Origin: Hemicordylus capensis
Taxonomy: Eukaryota; Chordata; Lepidosauria; Squamata; Cordylidae
Direction: 5' to 3'
Assembly: GCF_027244095.1 (NCBI RefSeq)
Contig: NC_069657.1
Location: forward strand, 309,207,674-309,271,673
DNA length: 64,000 nt
Below are positions 45,245-56,746 of this stretch, piece by piece. Made by a program: the position numbers and the translations under genes. How positions within the stretch are numbered: the stretch's first letter is position 1; each line of letters begins with the position of its first letter. Under the pieces are notes generated by a model, which worked only from the letters and a program-made list of their open reading frames with translations, was not told the DNA's origin and searched no databases.

Positions 45245-48200
45245 GAGGTCTGGATTTACAAGCACCCCAAACTACATACCTGTTCCTTCTGGGGGAGTGT
45301 AACCCTATCCAGAACAGGAAGATCTATCCCATCCCTCAAATTCCAATCCCCCACAATGAGCACCTCCATTTTACTTGGATTCAACTTCAATTTGTTATCC
45401 CTCATCTAGCCCATTACTGCCTGTAGGCAGGCATTTAGGGAATGAATACCATTACCCAATGATGATGATAAGGAGAAATAGATTTGGGTGTCATCAGCAT
45501 ACTGATAACACCCTGCACCAAATCCCCTGATGACCTCACCCAGTGATTTCATATAGATATTAAAAAGCATTGGTGACAAAACTAAGTCCTGAGGGACTCC
45601 ATATAATAGCTCCTGTTTGGAAGAGCAACTGTCCCCAAGTGCCACCATCTGGAATTTACCCAAGATATAGGAGCGGAACCACTGCAAAGCAGTGCTTCCT
45701 ATCCCCAACTCCCCTAGGTGATCGAGAAGGATACCATGGTCGATGGTATAAATGCCATCAAGAGATCCAAAAGAACCAGCAGAGTTAATTCCCTCTGTCA
45801 ATTCCCCGGTAGAGGACATCCATCAGGATGACCAAGGTTGTCTCAACCCCATAGCCAGCTCTAAGGTCAGTTTGAAATGGGTCCAGATAATCCATTTCCT
45901 CCCAAACTGCTTGGATCTGATTAACCACCACTCTCTCAATCACTTTGCCCAACCATGGGAGATTGGAGACTGGCCTATAACTATCCATCACCGAGAGATC
46001 CAAGGTAGGCTTCTTAAGAAGCGATCTAACCACTGTCTCCTTCAAACACGGGGGCATTCTGCTCTACATCAGTGATGCATTAATGATGCCAATTAGGCCT
46101 CCAACAATTTCCTTACAAGAGGCAAGCAGAGCAAGGATCCAAAGAACAAGTGGTAGGCCACACCGCCTCAAGAAGCTTGTCCACATCCTCAAGAGTCACA
46201 GATTGAAACTGATCCAATCTAATACTGCAAGAGGGATTGCTGGACACCCGCTTAATAGACTCTGCAGAAATAGTGGAGTACAAATCATCCCAGATACAAG
46301 AGATTTTATCTGCAAAGAACCCATTAAAAATATTACAGCAGAATATAGTCACCAGGGACAAATGTAAAACAGTAGGAGCATGAATTAAATTCCTCACAAC
46401 CTGGGATAACTCTGCTGAATATGAACCCATGAACACAATATGCACAGACCAGAATTGCTTCTTTGCTGCACACACTGCCACCGCGTAAGCCTTCAAATGG
46501 GCTCTATGCTGTGTCTTATCAAATACGAGCCAAGTTCTCCACTTGTTTTCCACTGCCTTGCTGCTTCAGCCCCCAAAACCCTTATGTATACTATTGGACC
46601 ATCTGTGAAGCAGTTTGAAAGGGACACTTAGGAGTGATTGTTTCTACTGCCCTGGTGAGCTCCCTCTTCCAGGTACCCATCAGGGCATCAACAGAATCAT
46701 GGGCAGAATCAACACTAAAACCATCCAAGTCTCTTTGGAATCCTAGTGGATCCAGTAGCCTATTTTGGTGGATCATCCTAACAGGTCCACACCCCTGCAG
46801 GGGTGAATTGTGACTGTGAAACCAAACTTAACCAGGTGGTGGTCCATCCATGACAATGGGGGAACTATAGGATCCCCCATGCATGGACACCCCCCTGATC
46901 CAAACAAAAGACCAAATCAAATGTATGGCTGGCAACATGCATTGGTCCTAAAACTAATTAGGATAGGCCCATGATATGAACAAGCTGGCGAACCCCTCTT
47001 TAGAATTAGGGTCTGCCCTGAAAGCCAGAAGGGCTAGATTGAGGCCTGTATGTGGGAATACTGTATGGCAAGAAACTAGGATGTGAGCTTTTGTATTTTG
47101 CTTAACTACAGAAATCAAATGGAATTGTTTGTTTCTGCTAATGGTTTGAAACTTGTTTTTGAAGTATGCTTGTCAAGGATAAAGCTTAGACATGTGCTTA
47201 ACTGCTGAAAGCAATCATATATTAAATGCTGAGAATCATATTTAGAAACTGCAGATTTAAATAAAGAAATGCCTATGTGTTTATGAGGAGCATCCTAGAT
47301 AAACAAAAATGCTGACCATCTTGCATGCTATCTTTTGAGTGACATTTTTATCTCTGTCTCTCTAATTAACAATTTCACACTGGACTGACAGGCGCCAAAT
47401 TTGTCTTTAGCTGACCACAGGCCAGGTCAAGCTGCCTTGGGTAGGAATGCTCCATCCAAAATCAGCATTCATCTCATCTCTAATTGGCTCCTTATACTGA
47501 TAAAGTGTGAAGAGAACCTTGAGAGGCTGAATTGTTTACGTCAAGGATGGAGATGTTGAGAGATAACTGAGCAGGGCTACTTTAATCTGAGAAGACACAG
47601 GCTGGACAAAAGCTATAAAAGGAGCATGCCACTTGAGTAGAGGGCATTGTGCCAGGCCTCCACCCATCAATGTAACCCTTATCTAGTAAAAACAATTGGT
47701 GCTAACTGATTGCTGGGGGTCATTCTGGTCTTTTGGGATTGGAAGGATTCCCATTGTTGCATCTCTGCCAAGGCACCAGGGCAGGGGAGAGCCACTGTAT
47801 GCTCAAGGCCTCTACGCCTACACCGCAGCGGATGCTGGCTGGGCCTCGGTAATTATATAAACAACTTTGCCTGAACTACCAGCATTTTCCCAACTAACAT
47901 ACCTGTCCAGCTTCCAGTGGAGTCTCTGTCTCCTGCCCTCAGCTTGGACTTTGACTCTCTCTCTCTCTCTTTGCCCTCTTTCTGTCTTCTCAGTCTCTTT
48001 TCTCCAGCGCAACCTTCTGCTGCAGCCATCATATGCCAGCTGACCAGAAACGGCCTCTGTCCTTCTGCATTAGCATTTTCTGCTCTCTGCCAAAACAGCC
48101 TTGAAATTGTTTAAGAACAAACTTGGAGATAACATTCAGGCTGCCATTGTAGCTGCCCTTAATGAGAAGGAATTGAATTTAAAACTGCTTAGCATTTAGT

Positions 48201-48974
48201 GGATTACCTGCTTAAAAGTCAGAAAAAATGCCTTCTTCTGTTAAGAATTGAAATAGCCTTGCATTAGACTGTTATGATTTAACTGTTATAGCAAGTATTG
48301 GACTAAAGTTGAGAAAAACACTGATTGAACTATGTGCCTGCCATCAGAACTGATCCGTAAAGTTGTTTTGGCTTGTAGCTACGCAACCAACAGCTCGGCC
48401 ACACGTGATGCACAGAAGCTGAATTCCCCAGCTTGTTTAGTTGATAACACTGATGCCTGCTTTTGGTGAGGCTAATTTGATTCCTAGTTAGCAGCTCTGC
48501 ATTTTCACAAGGGAAAATGATTTTAGAGATGCTCATAGCTGTGATCAAACACTACACTACAATCATAGGGAAATGAAATGTTAAGTATTTTACCTACATG
48601 CTTAATCACTTGTACTTGTAATCAGTAGCCGTAATAAATCCCATTAAAACTCACAGGTGTGTGTGTGTGGTCTTCTCTTCCCCCTTTTCCCCAATCCAAA
48701 TCGCACGTGATCTCAGATAGTGAACCCATAAGAGTAGTCACTGTTGACTACTAGTTGGGAGACAGGACAGCCAGGCCAGCTTGCTCCTAACACCCATAGT
48801 TGTCATGGCCACCATGAACTCCTGAGCCACACCAGACAAGCCATCCCCAAAGTGGATATTGAAGTCCCCCAGCACTAAAAGTCTAGGTGACTCCAAAACC
48901 ACCTTTGAGACCAGCTCTGTCAGCTCAGTTTGGGAGTTGGTTGGGCAGCGGGGTAGACGGTACACCAACAGTTG
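45245..48974 (-). mobile_element. L3/CR1 LINE (endonuclease and RT), split by a 1.8-kb insertion
   Basis: On the minus strand, 48968-48793 encodes the endonuclease part (VYRLPRCPTNSQTELTELVS, LLVLGDFNIHFGDGLSGVAQ). The frame is then interrupted. From 46971 leftwards it resumes with a DQGGV...WMDHHLV-like block, the linker (46113-46553), and RT blocks SYRPVSNLPWLGKVIERVVV, DHGILLDHLGELGIGSTALQ, YGVPQDLVLSPMLFNIYM and YADDTQIYFSLSSSLGNGIH (45406-46057). YADD is intact, but frameshifts separate the pieces. The copy stops at about 45245, so the C-terminus and 3' UTR are absent. Confidence 0.85.
46972..48792. mobile_element. 1.8-kb insertion of uncertain class inside the L3 LINE
   Basis: L3 homology stops at ...GGCCCA and resumes at CCCATAGTTG, so CCCA flanks the insert (46968-46971 and 48793-48796). 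The insert starts TGATATGAACAAGCTGGC and ends GCCAGCTTGCTCCTAACA. Read inverted, these ends match at about 15 of 18 positions. It has a TATA-like CTATAAAAG near 47612 and AATAAA near 48633, and no protein-like frame. TG...CA ends with a 4-bp duplication would suit a solo LTR, but the longer inverted tips also suit a DNA transposon. If LTR-derived, it is an old fossil. Confidence 0.5.
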
Positions 48975-49122
48975 CAGGGGAGTAATGGCAGGTGAGAGGG
49001 CATGCCCTCAACTCCTGTCTGTGGCTTCCAGCGGCATCTGGTGGGCCACTGTGTGAAACAGGATGCTGGACTAGATGGGCCTTGGGCCTGATCCAGCAGG
49101 GCTGTTCTTATGTTCTTATGTA
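48975..49122 (+). repeat. CR1-type LINE 3' tail
   Basis: AGTTGCAGGGGAGTAATGGC, GGTGGGCCACTGTGTGAAAC, AGGATGCTGGACTAGATGGG and CTGTTCTTATGTTCTTATGT reproduce the tail at 3335-3485 in order. Only the 3' UTR is present, joined directly to the L3 endonuclease fragment. Confidence 0.8.
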
Positions 49123-49279
49123 ACAGAATCCCTAATCTATCTCTAGTTCCCAGCTTATATATTTAAAAAGCTTACTTTATTCTTCTTCGGTCTCTTTGTG
49201 GAGGCAGGTGTAGACTTTGTGGAGGCAGGTGTAGACTGCAGTTGTTCTATCAGGCATTAGGAAATAGTTGGACATACAT

Positions 49280-50490
49280 AAACTTTATTATGGTCTATGA
49301 CCAGTGCAGAAACAGTGCAGAAACATAGTAAGTTATTCCACTATATTAATCATTAAATGTTGCTGCATGTTCATCGCTTTTAGACAGAACCTAGTCATAT
49401 TGTAGGTAACCTTGGCTTAATGGTCTAAAAAAGGGAATGAAATGTATGTGTCACGCCCTCGATCTCAGACAGTGAGGAGGAAGGGGAAGCTGTCAACTTT
49501 TCAGCCGATGCAGGGGTATCTGAAGGGCAGAGCCCAGCTGTCAGTTTCCAAGAAACGGCTGAGGCAGATCCGGCTGATGATTCAGAGCAGGCACAACAAC
49601 CTGAGACAGCAGAAACCATGATGGACCAATCAGAAGAGGAGCTATGCAAGCAACTGACTCCACAACAGAGGCGTATTACAAGACGAAGAACTCAGCTAGA
49701 AACTATCAGGAGGAGTAAATGCCTCTTGCAGAGGGCTGATAAGCCTTGAATTCCTGCCAGCTGGGAGCTCTCGGCTTGTGTACTATAAATTACGTCACCA
49801 GCTTTCTATTCACTGCTGGAAAGCAACGTTTGTCAACTTTCATGTCGACAGCTTGCAGCCAAGCCCAATAAAGAAGAACTGTTCCGAACTGTATCTTGTT
49901 TCTGCAGCTCCATTTGGTACTGTGAACTTCCCTGCCAGGTGGCCAGATACTGACAGTATGCTTTATCTTTGCCTAGTATGTCCTTAATCAGTGGTAAAAT
50001 TAATGACTCATACGAGTCCCTATAAAAATTGCAATATGAAAAAACATGAACCACATCCTCTATGGCCTGTACATCACATGGGCAGTAGCATTCCGGGTAG
50101 GGAACCTTACCATATCTACCATATAAAACTGCTGAGGGCAATACATCAAAATGGTCTAGAGCAAATGCTCTACAGTACTTACTGGGGAGTAATTAGGGCT
50201 TGGCAGTAATCAGCTGGCTTAACACTAAAGGCAAATCTCCATATTTTAAGTCATTTTGGAGCCCTACTCATCTCCTGTTGCCATTCCATATCTAAAACTC
50301 TTTTAGAGCCTTTTTTGCTTGTTCCTAGCCCACAGATCACAGCGCTTCAAAGGAAAGGTCATAAAAAGTGAGCTTTTCTTTAACAGCCGCCTTCCACCGT
50401 GATTGAGAGCTGTCTTCATGTATCAGTGGAGCCAGGCCCATCAGAGAGAATACCACCTTCAGCCAATAGTTGAGGATGGTAATTTACTCT
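49280..50490 (-). mobile_element. LINE-X copy 2, C-terminal end and 3' UTR
   Basis: On the minus strand, 50141-49905 carries a zinc-knuckle-like block, CYCPCDVQAIEDVVHVFSYC, followed by NFYRDSYESLILPLIKDILG. Upstream, 50480-50200 reads as the region preceding it. The 3' UTR tip, seen on the plus strand as TTTATTATGGTCTATGACCAG (about 49289), lies beyond an inserted LTR-like sequence at 49440-49905. Its kinship to the copies at 31456 and 55140 is by position in the protein rather than direct overlap, so it is moderately supported. Confidence 0.5.
49440..49905 (+). mobile_element. Possible solo LTR or LTR-derived fragment (fossil)
   Basis: The stretch begins TGTCACGCCC and has a TATAAA near 49783 and AATAAA near 49866, the order expected of U3-R-U5. 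It interrupts LINE-X. The first 300 bases are purine-rich. Clear direct duplications at the two ends were not found, so both limits and class are tentative. It looks like a broken remnant of moderate age. Confidence 0.35.
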
Positions 50491-50579
50491 GATAATAATT
50501 TGAGGAGGTTTTTACTCTTGATATTTTGTAATTTCAAATTAAAACTATTTTATACTGTTTAAATGGATGTATTTTATCT

Positions 50580-50800
50580 TATTATTTATTTATTTATTCA
50601 TTCATTCATTCATTCATTCAATTTTTAGACTGCCCTTACAAAATAGCTCAGGGCGGTTCACAAACATCAAAGACCCTTTAAAAATAATTTAAGAGCACTG
50701 GAAGGCCAGGCCGAACATGTAGGTCTTTAGGGCTCTCCTAAATTCCAATAAAGAATTCAAATTAAGGATGTCTGCAGGGAGCGCATTCCACTAAATCTTG
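50580..50800 (-). repeat. LINE 3' end in antisense with an (ATTC)n tail
   Basis: TTATTTATTTATTCATTCATTC precedes TTTTTAGACTGCCCTTACAA and CTCAGGGCGGTTCACAAACA, the reverse complement of a LINE 3' UTR and its tail. CTGCAGGGAGCGCATTCCAC is the last recognisable piece. Confidence 0.65.
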
Positions 50801-51061
50801 TAGTTTAAGATTTTTCCAGACTGCCTTGTGAACATTTTTTTTGTAAAAGGTGGTCTAAAAACATTAGCTGACATCTAGATTTACACTGCACTGTAATGCA
50901 GTGTAATGTAGTGTAATGAACAGAGGTGCATACACATAGGATGATAGTGTAGCTGAATGGATGCTCAAGTGGCACAATTCCTTGCACTTCCAGTCAGCTT
51001 GCACAAGTATTGTGCTTGAGCAAGAATATTATATAGCCTTGAATCATTCCTGCAAAATATA

Positions 51062-51330
51062 TAGAGGCTGTTCACATGAGCACCCAGACCCAGGCTTGAG
51101 CAGCCCTGTCTAGGTTTGGCTGCCTGTGTGAAGTGCTGGGATCAGGGCCAGTCCCAGTGCTGCCTCCCCCATAAGCCCAAGTTTTTGACCCAGGCTTTAA
51201 CCTAGGTTAAAGGGCATAGGTGCACCCTTTCCTCCAGGTATGGGGTCATGTGTCTGCTCAGGCTGCAGTCAGCCCAAGCAAACACATGCACTCATCACCC
51301 AATGCACTACACTCATCACCATACTCATCA
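51062..51330. mobile_element. Serial-hairpin element fragment
   Basis: GAGGCTGTTCACATGAGCAC (51062) matches the left tip of the element at 53873. The hairpin CTTTAACCTAGGTTAAAG lies near 51199. The right end is not recognised. Confidence 0.55.
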
Positions 51331-51834
51331 TATCTGGAGGCTGGGATGCATTTTTCCAGCCTCCACAATGTGGAGGAAGAGGTTTCATGGCAAGAGGCAC
51401 ACCACAGTTTCCACAAACACACCCTGTTGCACCAGTTAGTGCAGCACTAGCTCATGACTTAGCAGAACTAGCAAGTGCAGCATTAGTTTGGATGCCAGTC
51501 ATTGTACATGAATACAATACATAAATGCACATATAAAGGCACACTTGCATACTGTTATGTGATGTTCAGTGCTTCTCCAAGGTGGAACTACTGACCTTTC
51601 CTTCTCACCAGTGGCCTACACAGTCCTGAGTGACATATTCCTGGAAGCAAACAGGACTTTTGGAGGGAGGGGAGACAAGAGAAAATGGCTCCCCCTCCCC
51701 ATCTGTCTGCACTGCACTGCAGAGCAAGGCTTCTGTGCAGCTATTCTCTAGCCACTCTGTGCACATGGAGCCCTTCTTCTGCTCTGATAGTGCTACACAG
51801 TATTTAAGGGCCCATGGTATTTAAGAGAACACCT

Positions 51835-52215
51835 TCTTCGTTAGGAACCCCACCACCTATTATGATCTTCAGAGGAGGTTCATCTGAAGGTGGCGCCAGC
51901 TCATCTGGTGGCGACTCAAAGGTGTGCCTCCTCTCTAGTTGCCCCAGGACTGTGGAATGACTTTTCTGCTAAGATTATTGCTGCTCTATCCCTGTTGCTT
52001 TTAGGAAACAACTGAAGACACATCTATTCAGCCAAGCTTTTTAGTTAGTTGGTGATTTTGTGGATATTTTAATCTGGTTTTTATATGTTTTAACTATTAA
52101 ATTATTGGTTTGTTTTATTCTTGGTTTTTTTAATACTGTAAACTGTCTATGTACTTCGGTAGTGGGTAGTATACACATTTATTACATACATACATACATG
52201 CATACATACATACAC
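51835..52215 (+). mobile_element. L3-type LINE 3' end with an (ACAT)n tail
   Basis: GCCCCAGGACTGTGGAATGA, AAACAACTGAAGACACATCT and ATTCAGCCAAGCTTTTTAG correspond to the L3 C-terminus (LWN..., KTHLF..QAF). The T-rich 3' UTR ends GTAGTGGGTAGTATACACAT followed by (ACAT)n at about 52170-52214. Confidence 0.75.
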
Positions 52216-52323
52216 TGTGGGCATTGATTGCTTGTGAAAATTCTGAAATTATGTTAGGTGCTGCAAGAGCAGGAAGTTGGGGCCACAATCCAGAAGGAAT
52301 GCATGCAGCATCCTTGGATTTTT

Positions 52324-52325
<2 letters not shown>

Positions 52326-52380
<55 letters not shown>
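52326..52380. repeat. (TC)n microsatellite
   Basis: About 27 uninterrupted TC units. The RERE-type and SLSL-type frames over it (52130-52519) are translations of this repeat, not genes. Confidence 0.95.
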
Positions 52381-52382
<2 letters not shown>

Positions 52383-53872
52383 CTGAGAATTTCCGTATAT
52401 GTCTTAACAGAATATTCAGCCACTTATTAATCTCACCTCCTTTGAGCTTAAAAAGCAATGCGCGGATCTGGAATGAGAGCACTCTAAAGGCAAACTGCCA
52501 TTGGTACAGGCATGGCTGAGTTTTCCTTTAGTGAGTTACCTTGCCTTGATTTAAAAAACAAACAAACAAACAAAAACAACCCCAGGAGGCTATTACTGGA
52601 TCTCTGAGAGAAAATATTTCAGAAAAAATTGTATATACTGGCTGGCAGATACTATGTGCATTGCATGGCTCCCTGAATCATAGCCAGTGATGGAAAACAG
52701 CAGCTCTGCTTCCTACATCCCATGCAAAGCAAAACCAGTCAACCACTATCTGATGCTGTCGATAACTGCTGCATCAAGGACAAAGGGATCTTTGTACATC
52801 AGATCATTACACTCTACCTTTTATACTTTTTCTTCCTCTCTGGCTTATTGTGTACATAATTTGCTGGAGGCTTCTCTAGACCTCCTGTCATATGTGTGTG
52901 TGTGTGTGTGCGCGCGCACGCGCATGCACTCACACATATGTGAGTATGTGTGAGAAAGAAAGAAAATAAGCATATCTCCTTACAAACAACACCTGTGCTT
53001 CTACTCAAAAGTAAATTCCACTGAGTTCAATGGGGCATTATCTAAAGTAAGCATGCAATTAGTATTGCAGCCTAAATGTTTCAGACTGTTCCTTGGTCTT
53101 GATTCCCTCCATCTCAATTTAAGCACTGCTTGCTTCCCCTGCTGCTCTCTTTTCGTGCCTTGCTTCTGGTTTGCTTCCATTCTGACATGTACCCACACTG
53201 CTAATCTTTTAGGCTTTAACCTTGACTTGTCCCTCAAATGCTGACTTTATTTCCCTTCTTCTTTTGTTTTTCTAATCTGCGTTCTAATTCCTGCAGTCCT
53301 CAGTACTGATTTTCTACTATCCACTAGTGATACCACAACTTGACGTGATTAGAGTCTGCAGTCACTCATATAATCCTCGATCTTGCAAAGGACCGTGTCC
53401 TGCAAGGGGCAGTGATTTTTCAGTGATCAGGGGCAGTGATCAGGGGCAGTGATTTTTAAGGGATGGTTAGACTGCAAATGCAAGGCAGCCCCCTGCATTA
53501 AAAAATGTCTCAATATGTCATACTCACATTTGCATGTAGTAAATAAGCATTTCGGGGAGAAAATGTTCATGTGGTTCTCTCCCTAATGTGTTAGTTTACT
53601 ACATGCAGGGAACATTTATGAAGGTGGCATTCAAAAAAACTATGATCCACCTTGATTTGCAGTATGAAATAGTAGAGCTAGTAATTCTGCTACTTCAGTC
53701 TCCCATATCATTTTGTGTAATGTATAGAGTAGCTATGACTTTCAGAAACTGCTACAGATAAATGTGTAGCATTATATATTCCCCATTCATGTTTATGCAT
53801 TATAACATATTGATGCAAGTCAAAAGAACTCAGCAAAACCTCCCAATCAGTAAAGAAGGAAGTGACCTTCAG
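52381..53872. other. Unannotated sequence with a worn palindromic repeat
   Basis: A (TG)n/(CG)n tract is at about 52891-52925. A relative of the 4283 repeat lies at about 52995-53075 (AAATTCCACTGAGTTCAATGGGG). A triplicated GGGGCAGTGAT motif occurs near 53405-53455. No gene was recognised. Confidence 0.4.
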
Positions 53873-54362
53873 TGTAAGGCTTTGAGGCTGTTCTCAAGAG
53901 CAGCCAAGCCTGGGTTTGGCTGCCCATGAGAGCTGGCAGGAGCGGAGTGGCTCCCAGCCAACCTGTCCATGGAGCCCGCCAGTTAGCTGAGGTTAAGGGT
54001 GCAGGCACGCCCTTAACTCAGGTTAACTGCTCATGTGCAAGCGCCGGCTGCTCCCAGCTAGTGTTTGCACAGGATTGGGCTCCCAGCTATCACTGGGGGG
54101 ATCACCACAATGCACCACACACTGGCACAGAGTGATCACCACAATGCAGGGGCACCAGGATCTGTGTGGAGCTCCAGGATCCACACTGCACATGCCTGTG
54201 CCCTTCTACCTGGGTAACAGCCGGCGAGGAAACCTTAGGCTATCCAGAGGGACAGCGCTGGGATTGGCCTCTGTCTTAGTGCTCCACACAAGCAGCCCTA
54301 CACAGGTAGGGCTGTGCAAGCCCAGCGAGGTTTGCTCCAGTGAACAGCCTCAATGCCTTGCA
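53873..54362. mobile_element. Serial-hairpin element D
   Basis: The ends TGTAAGGCTTTGAGGCTGTTC and GAACAGCCTCAATGCCTTGCA are inverted repeats, matching at 19 of 21 positions. Internal hairpins include GAGGTTAAGGG/CCCTTAACTC near 53990-54020 and GCAGCCCTAC/GTAGGGCTG near 54293-54316. No target duplication is obvious. The frame at 54033-54407 has no protein family character. Confidence 0.65.
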
Positions 54363-54961
54363 TGTTCAGCTGAGAGAACCATGAGCTTCCTCCTCATGGA
54401 GTTCTGATAATGGGTGCATCTGTAAACTGGCCCCATATTACATATACTTCATCTTGTGGGTCAAGAGCCTTACAAATATATAATTATATAACACCATGAA
54501 AGTGAGGAAACATTTGATTTTAAAGTGTACCTAAACAAATATTTTGGATTGGATGAACAAATTTGGATGAACAAATATATGGATTCAAAACAAAAAAATT
54601 CTCCTTGTTTTTTAATCCTTACAGTGGGACTTACAAATGCATTGGTTGCATGCTTCCCCTCCTCACCTATCACATAATTGTATTTTGCTGTAAGTAGCCA
54701 ATGACACATACAGTTCCTTTCTCATTAAATAATAAGACATTGTAAAAGGCTGAACTTAAAAACTCATGATTGGAAAAGTGTACACCTCTTTAAAATGTTT
54801 TTAAAAGCAGTGTATCTCTCTGAAGAGGATAAAGGAAGAAGAAAGGACCTATTTTCCAGTGTAAATTATTACACTGGTGCGGTGCATTGTGGTATATCTG
54901 GGAGTGGGCTGACATGTCCCACCTCTGGCAGCAGCGGACCATCTGGGCACTCAATCTGAGC
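54363..54961. other. Unannotated sequence
   Basis: No gene or repeat was recognised. Confidence 0.3.
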
Positions 54962-55124
54962 TCCCTAACCTGCCCAGACCACAACAACCCTGTGAGGTAG
55001 GCTAGGCTGAGAGATACATGACTGGCCCAGAGTCACCCAGTGAGTTTCATGTTGAATGGGGATTCGAACTCAGGTCTTCCCAGTCCTAGTCCAACACTCT
55101 AACCACTACACTATGCTGGCTCTC
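54962..55124 (-). repeat. tRNA-derived SINE
   Basis: On the minus strand it reads GCCAGCATAGTGTAGTGGTT (box A-like) and GACCTGAGTTCGAATCCCC (box B). CTGGGTGACTCTGGGCCAGT and CTACCTCACAGGGTTGTTGT follow. This is a well-preserved tRNA-headed SINE of a type common in squamates. Confidence 0.8.
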
Positions 55125-56142
55125 TTATAAAGCCAGCATGTCTTATAAAGGCATTAAAAAGATAACTTGCTGAGGACTGAGGAGGGGTAGCCCACCAGTT
55201 CTTAATACAGTTGGGAAGTTTACTTCTCTCCTCCTGCATTTAATCAACATCCATAATGCGCTGCTCCATTATTCTAATGGCCTCTAATTACTCCCTAGCA
55301 ATTAAGAATTCAGAGAACAGTCCAAACATAAGAAGTTTTCTCTTCACTCCGAGTGGAACTGGTCCTCCAAAACTAGGAGGGCCATCCCACTTGGGCAAAA
55401 TTTGAGTCTTAACCACTGTTTAAATACTGCCATCCACATTCTGGTCTCCACCTTGTTCACCTCAGCTTCCAGCCTAAGGGCAGACTTAGATACACCTTTT
55501 GACACCTGGAGGACCGCTCTTAAATTTTTAGTTTGAATAGCTTCTAACTAAGCAAAATTAGTATAAAGTCCCAATTGAACTCCAAAAAGCAGCTGAACCA
55601 TTGATTTAGCCTGAAAAAGCTTAATGGCTACTGGTGCAAAATGCCCCCCATCCTAAACCAGAAATCTAAGAATTGCTCAGTTCTTTGCTCTGCTGTTTGC
55701 ACTATATAGTCCAAATGTGCATTTCTCCCCCTGGAAGCCTGAAACACCAGCCCCAAATACTTAAAGCATTTAACCTGTTCAATTGTATTATCATTACTTT
55801 TCCAATCATATAGTTTGGGTCCCTTAGCAAACACCATTACTTTTGCTTTCTGATAATTTATTAGTAAACAGTCTTCTGAGCAAAATTTGATAAGTGCTTT
55901 CAGTGCTCTCTTAAGACCAATGGGTGATAAAGATAAAATAACTGTGTCATCTTCATCTTCATACACCTGTCTTCTTACTAGCTTAGGAGGGTGCATGTCT
56001 GCCCTCCTAATGTTTGACAAATGAATTAATATAAAAATTAAATAATGGCTAGAACACATCCCAGTTTAATACCAATACCTGTAGAAATTGAATATGAAAG
56101 ATCAGCACTAGGATTACAAACTACATGGAGCGAAGAATTACT

Positions 56143-56650
56143 GAGGTAGGTTTCATGATCCGTGAGACCCGCTTTCTGCAAAACTGCAAAACTTTCTCAA
56201 AACTGCAGAAAGCCGCTCTCCCCACAGACGACCGAGCAGGGAGCCCTGGGTAGCCGAATCAGCCGCCCACACAGTTTCCGGCTCCATGACGGAGCCAGCG
56301 GGGGCAGGGGGAGTGGGGGCTGCACGGCCCCCAGAAGCCCCAGTATGCCCTGCGCGAGCACGCAGGGCATACTGGGGAGACCCCCGGAGCTGGGAGGCGG
56401 CTTTTTGCCTCCCGGTCGGGGGTCTATTCATGAGTAGCCATGGTGCGGAGACGCGCAGTGGCTACTCACGAGCAGATAGCCCGGGTTTGCAGAGCGCTCG
56501 CTCCACAAACCCGGGCTAAGGGGCGGGCTACTTGAGCGGTTAGCCGTTCAAGAACCACCAGGCTTGCAGCTGAGCCCGGTGGTTCTTACGATTAACAAAA
56601 ATCGGGCTAGGCTCTCCTAGCCCGATTTTTGTTAATCGTGAGAATAGCCC
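56143..56650. mobile_element. Serial-hairpin element, copy A
   Basis: About 500 bp of G+C-rich DNA made of at least six consecutive hairpins. These are GGCTCC/GGAGCC (56279-56295), a perfect 15-bp stem CCAGTATGCCCTGCG (56340-56375), AGACCCCCG/CGGGGGTCT (56379-56431), GAGTAGCCA/TGGCTACTC (56432-56467), a 19-bp stem starting AGCCCGGGTTTG (56478-56518), and a perfect 24-bp stem with a 4-base loop (56588-56639). The right tip inverted is GGGCTATTCTCACGATTA. ACT flanks both sides, a possible 3-bp duplication. It interrupts LINE-X and has no coding capacity. Confidence 0.75.
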
Positions 56651-56746
56651 ACTATGTAATTTATAGATCAAGAGTAATCAGCGCTTATCAATCAAGGTTG
56701 CCATAAACTTTGCCCATAACAAACCTCTTGAGATAGAATAGAAAGT

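Noticed and set aside
52130-52519. RERERE- and SLSLSL-rich frames
   Set aside because: They are translations of the (TC)n microsatellite at 52326-52380.
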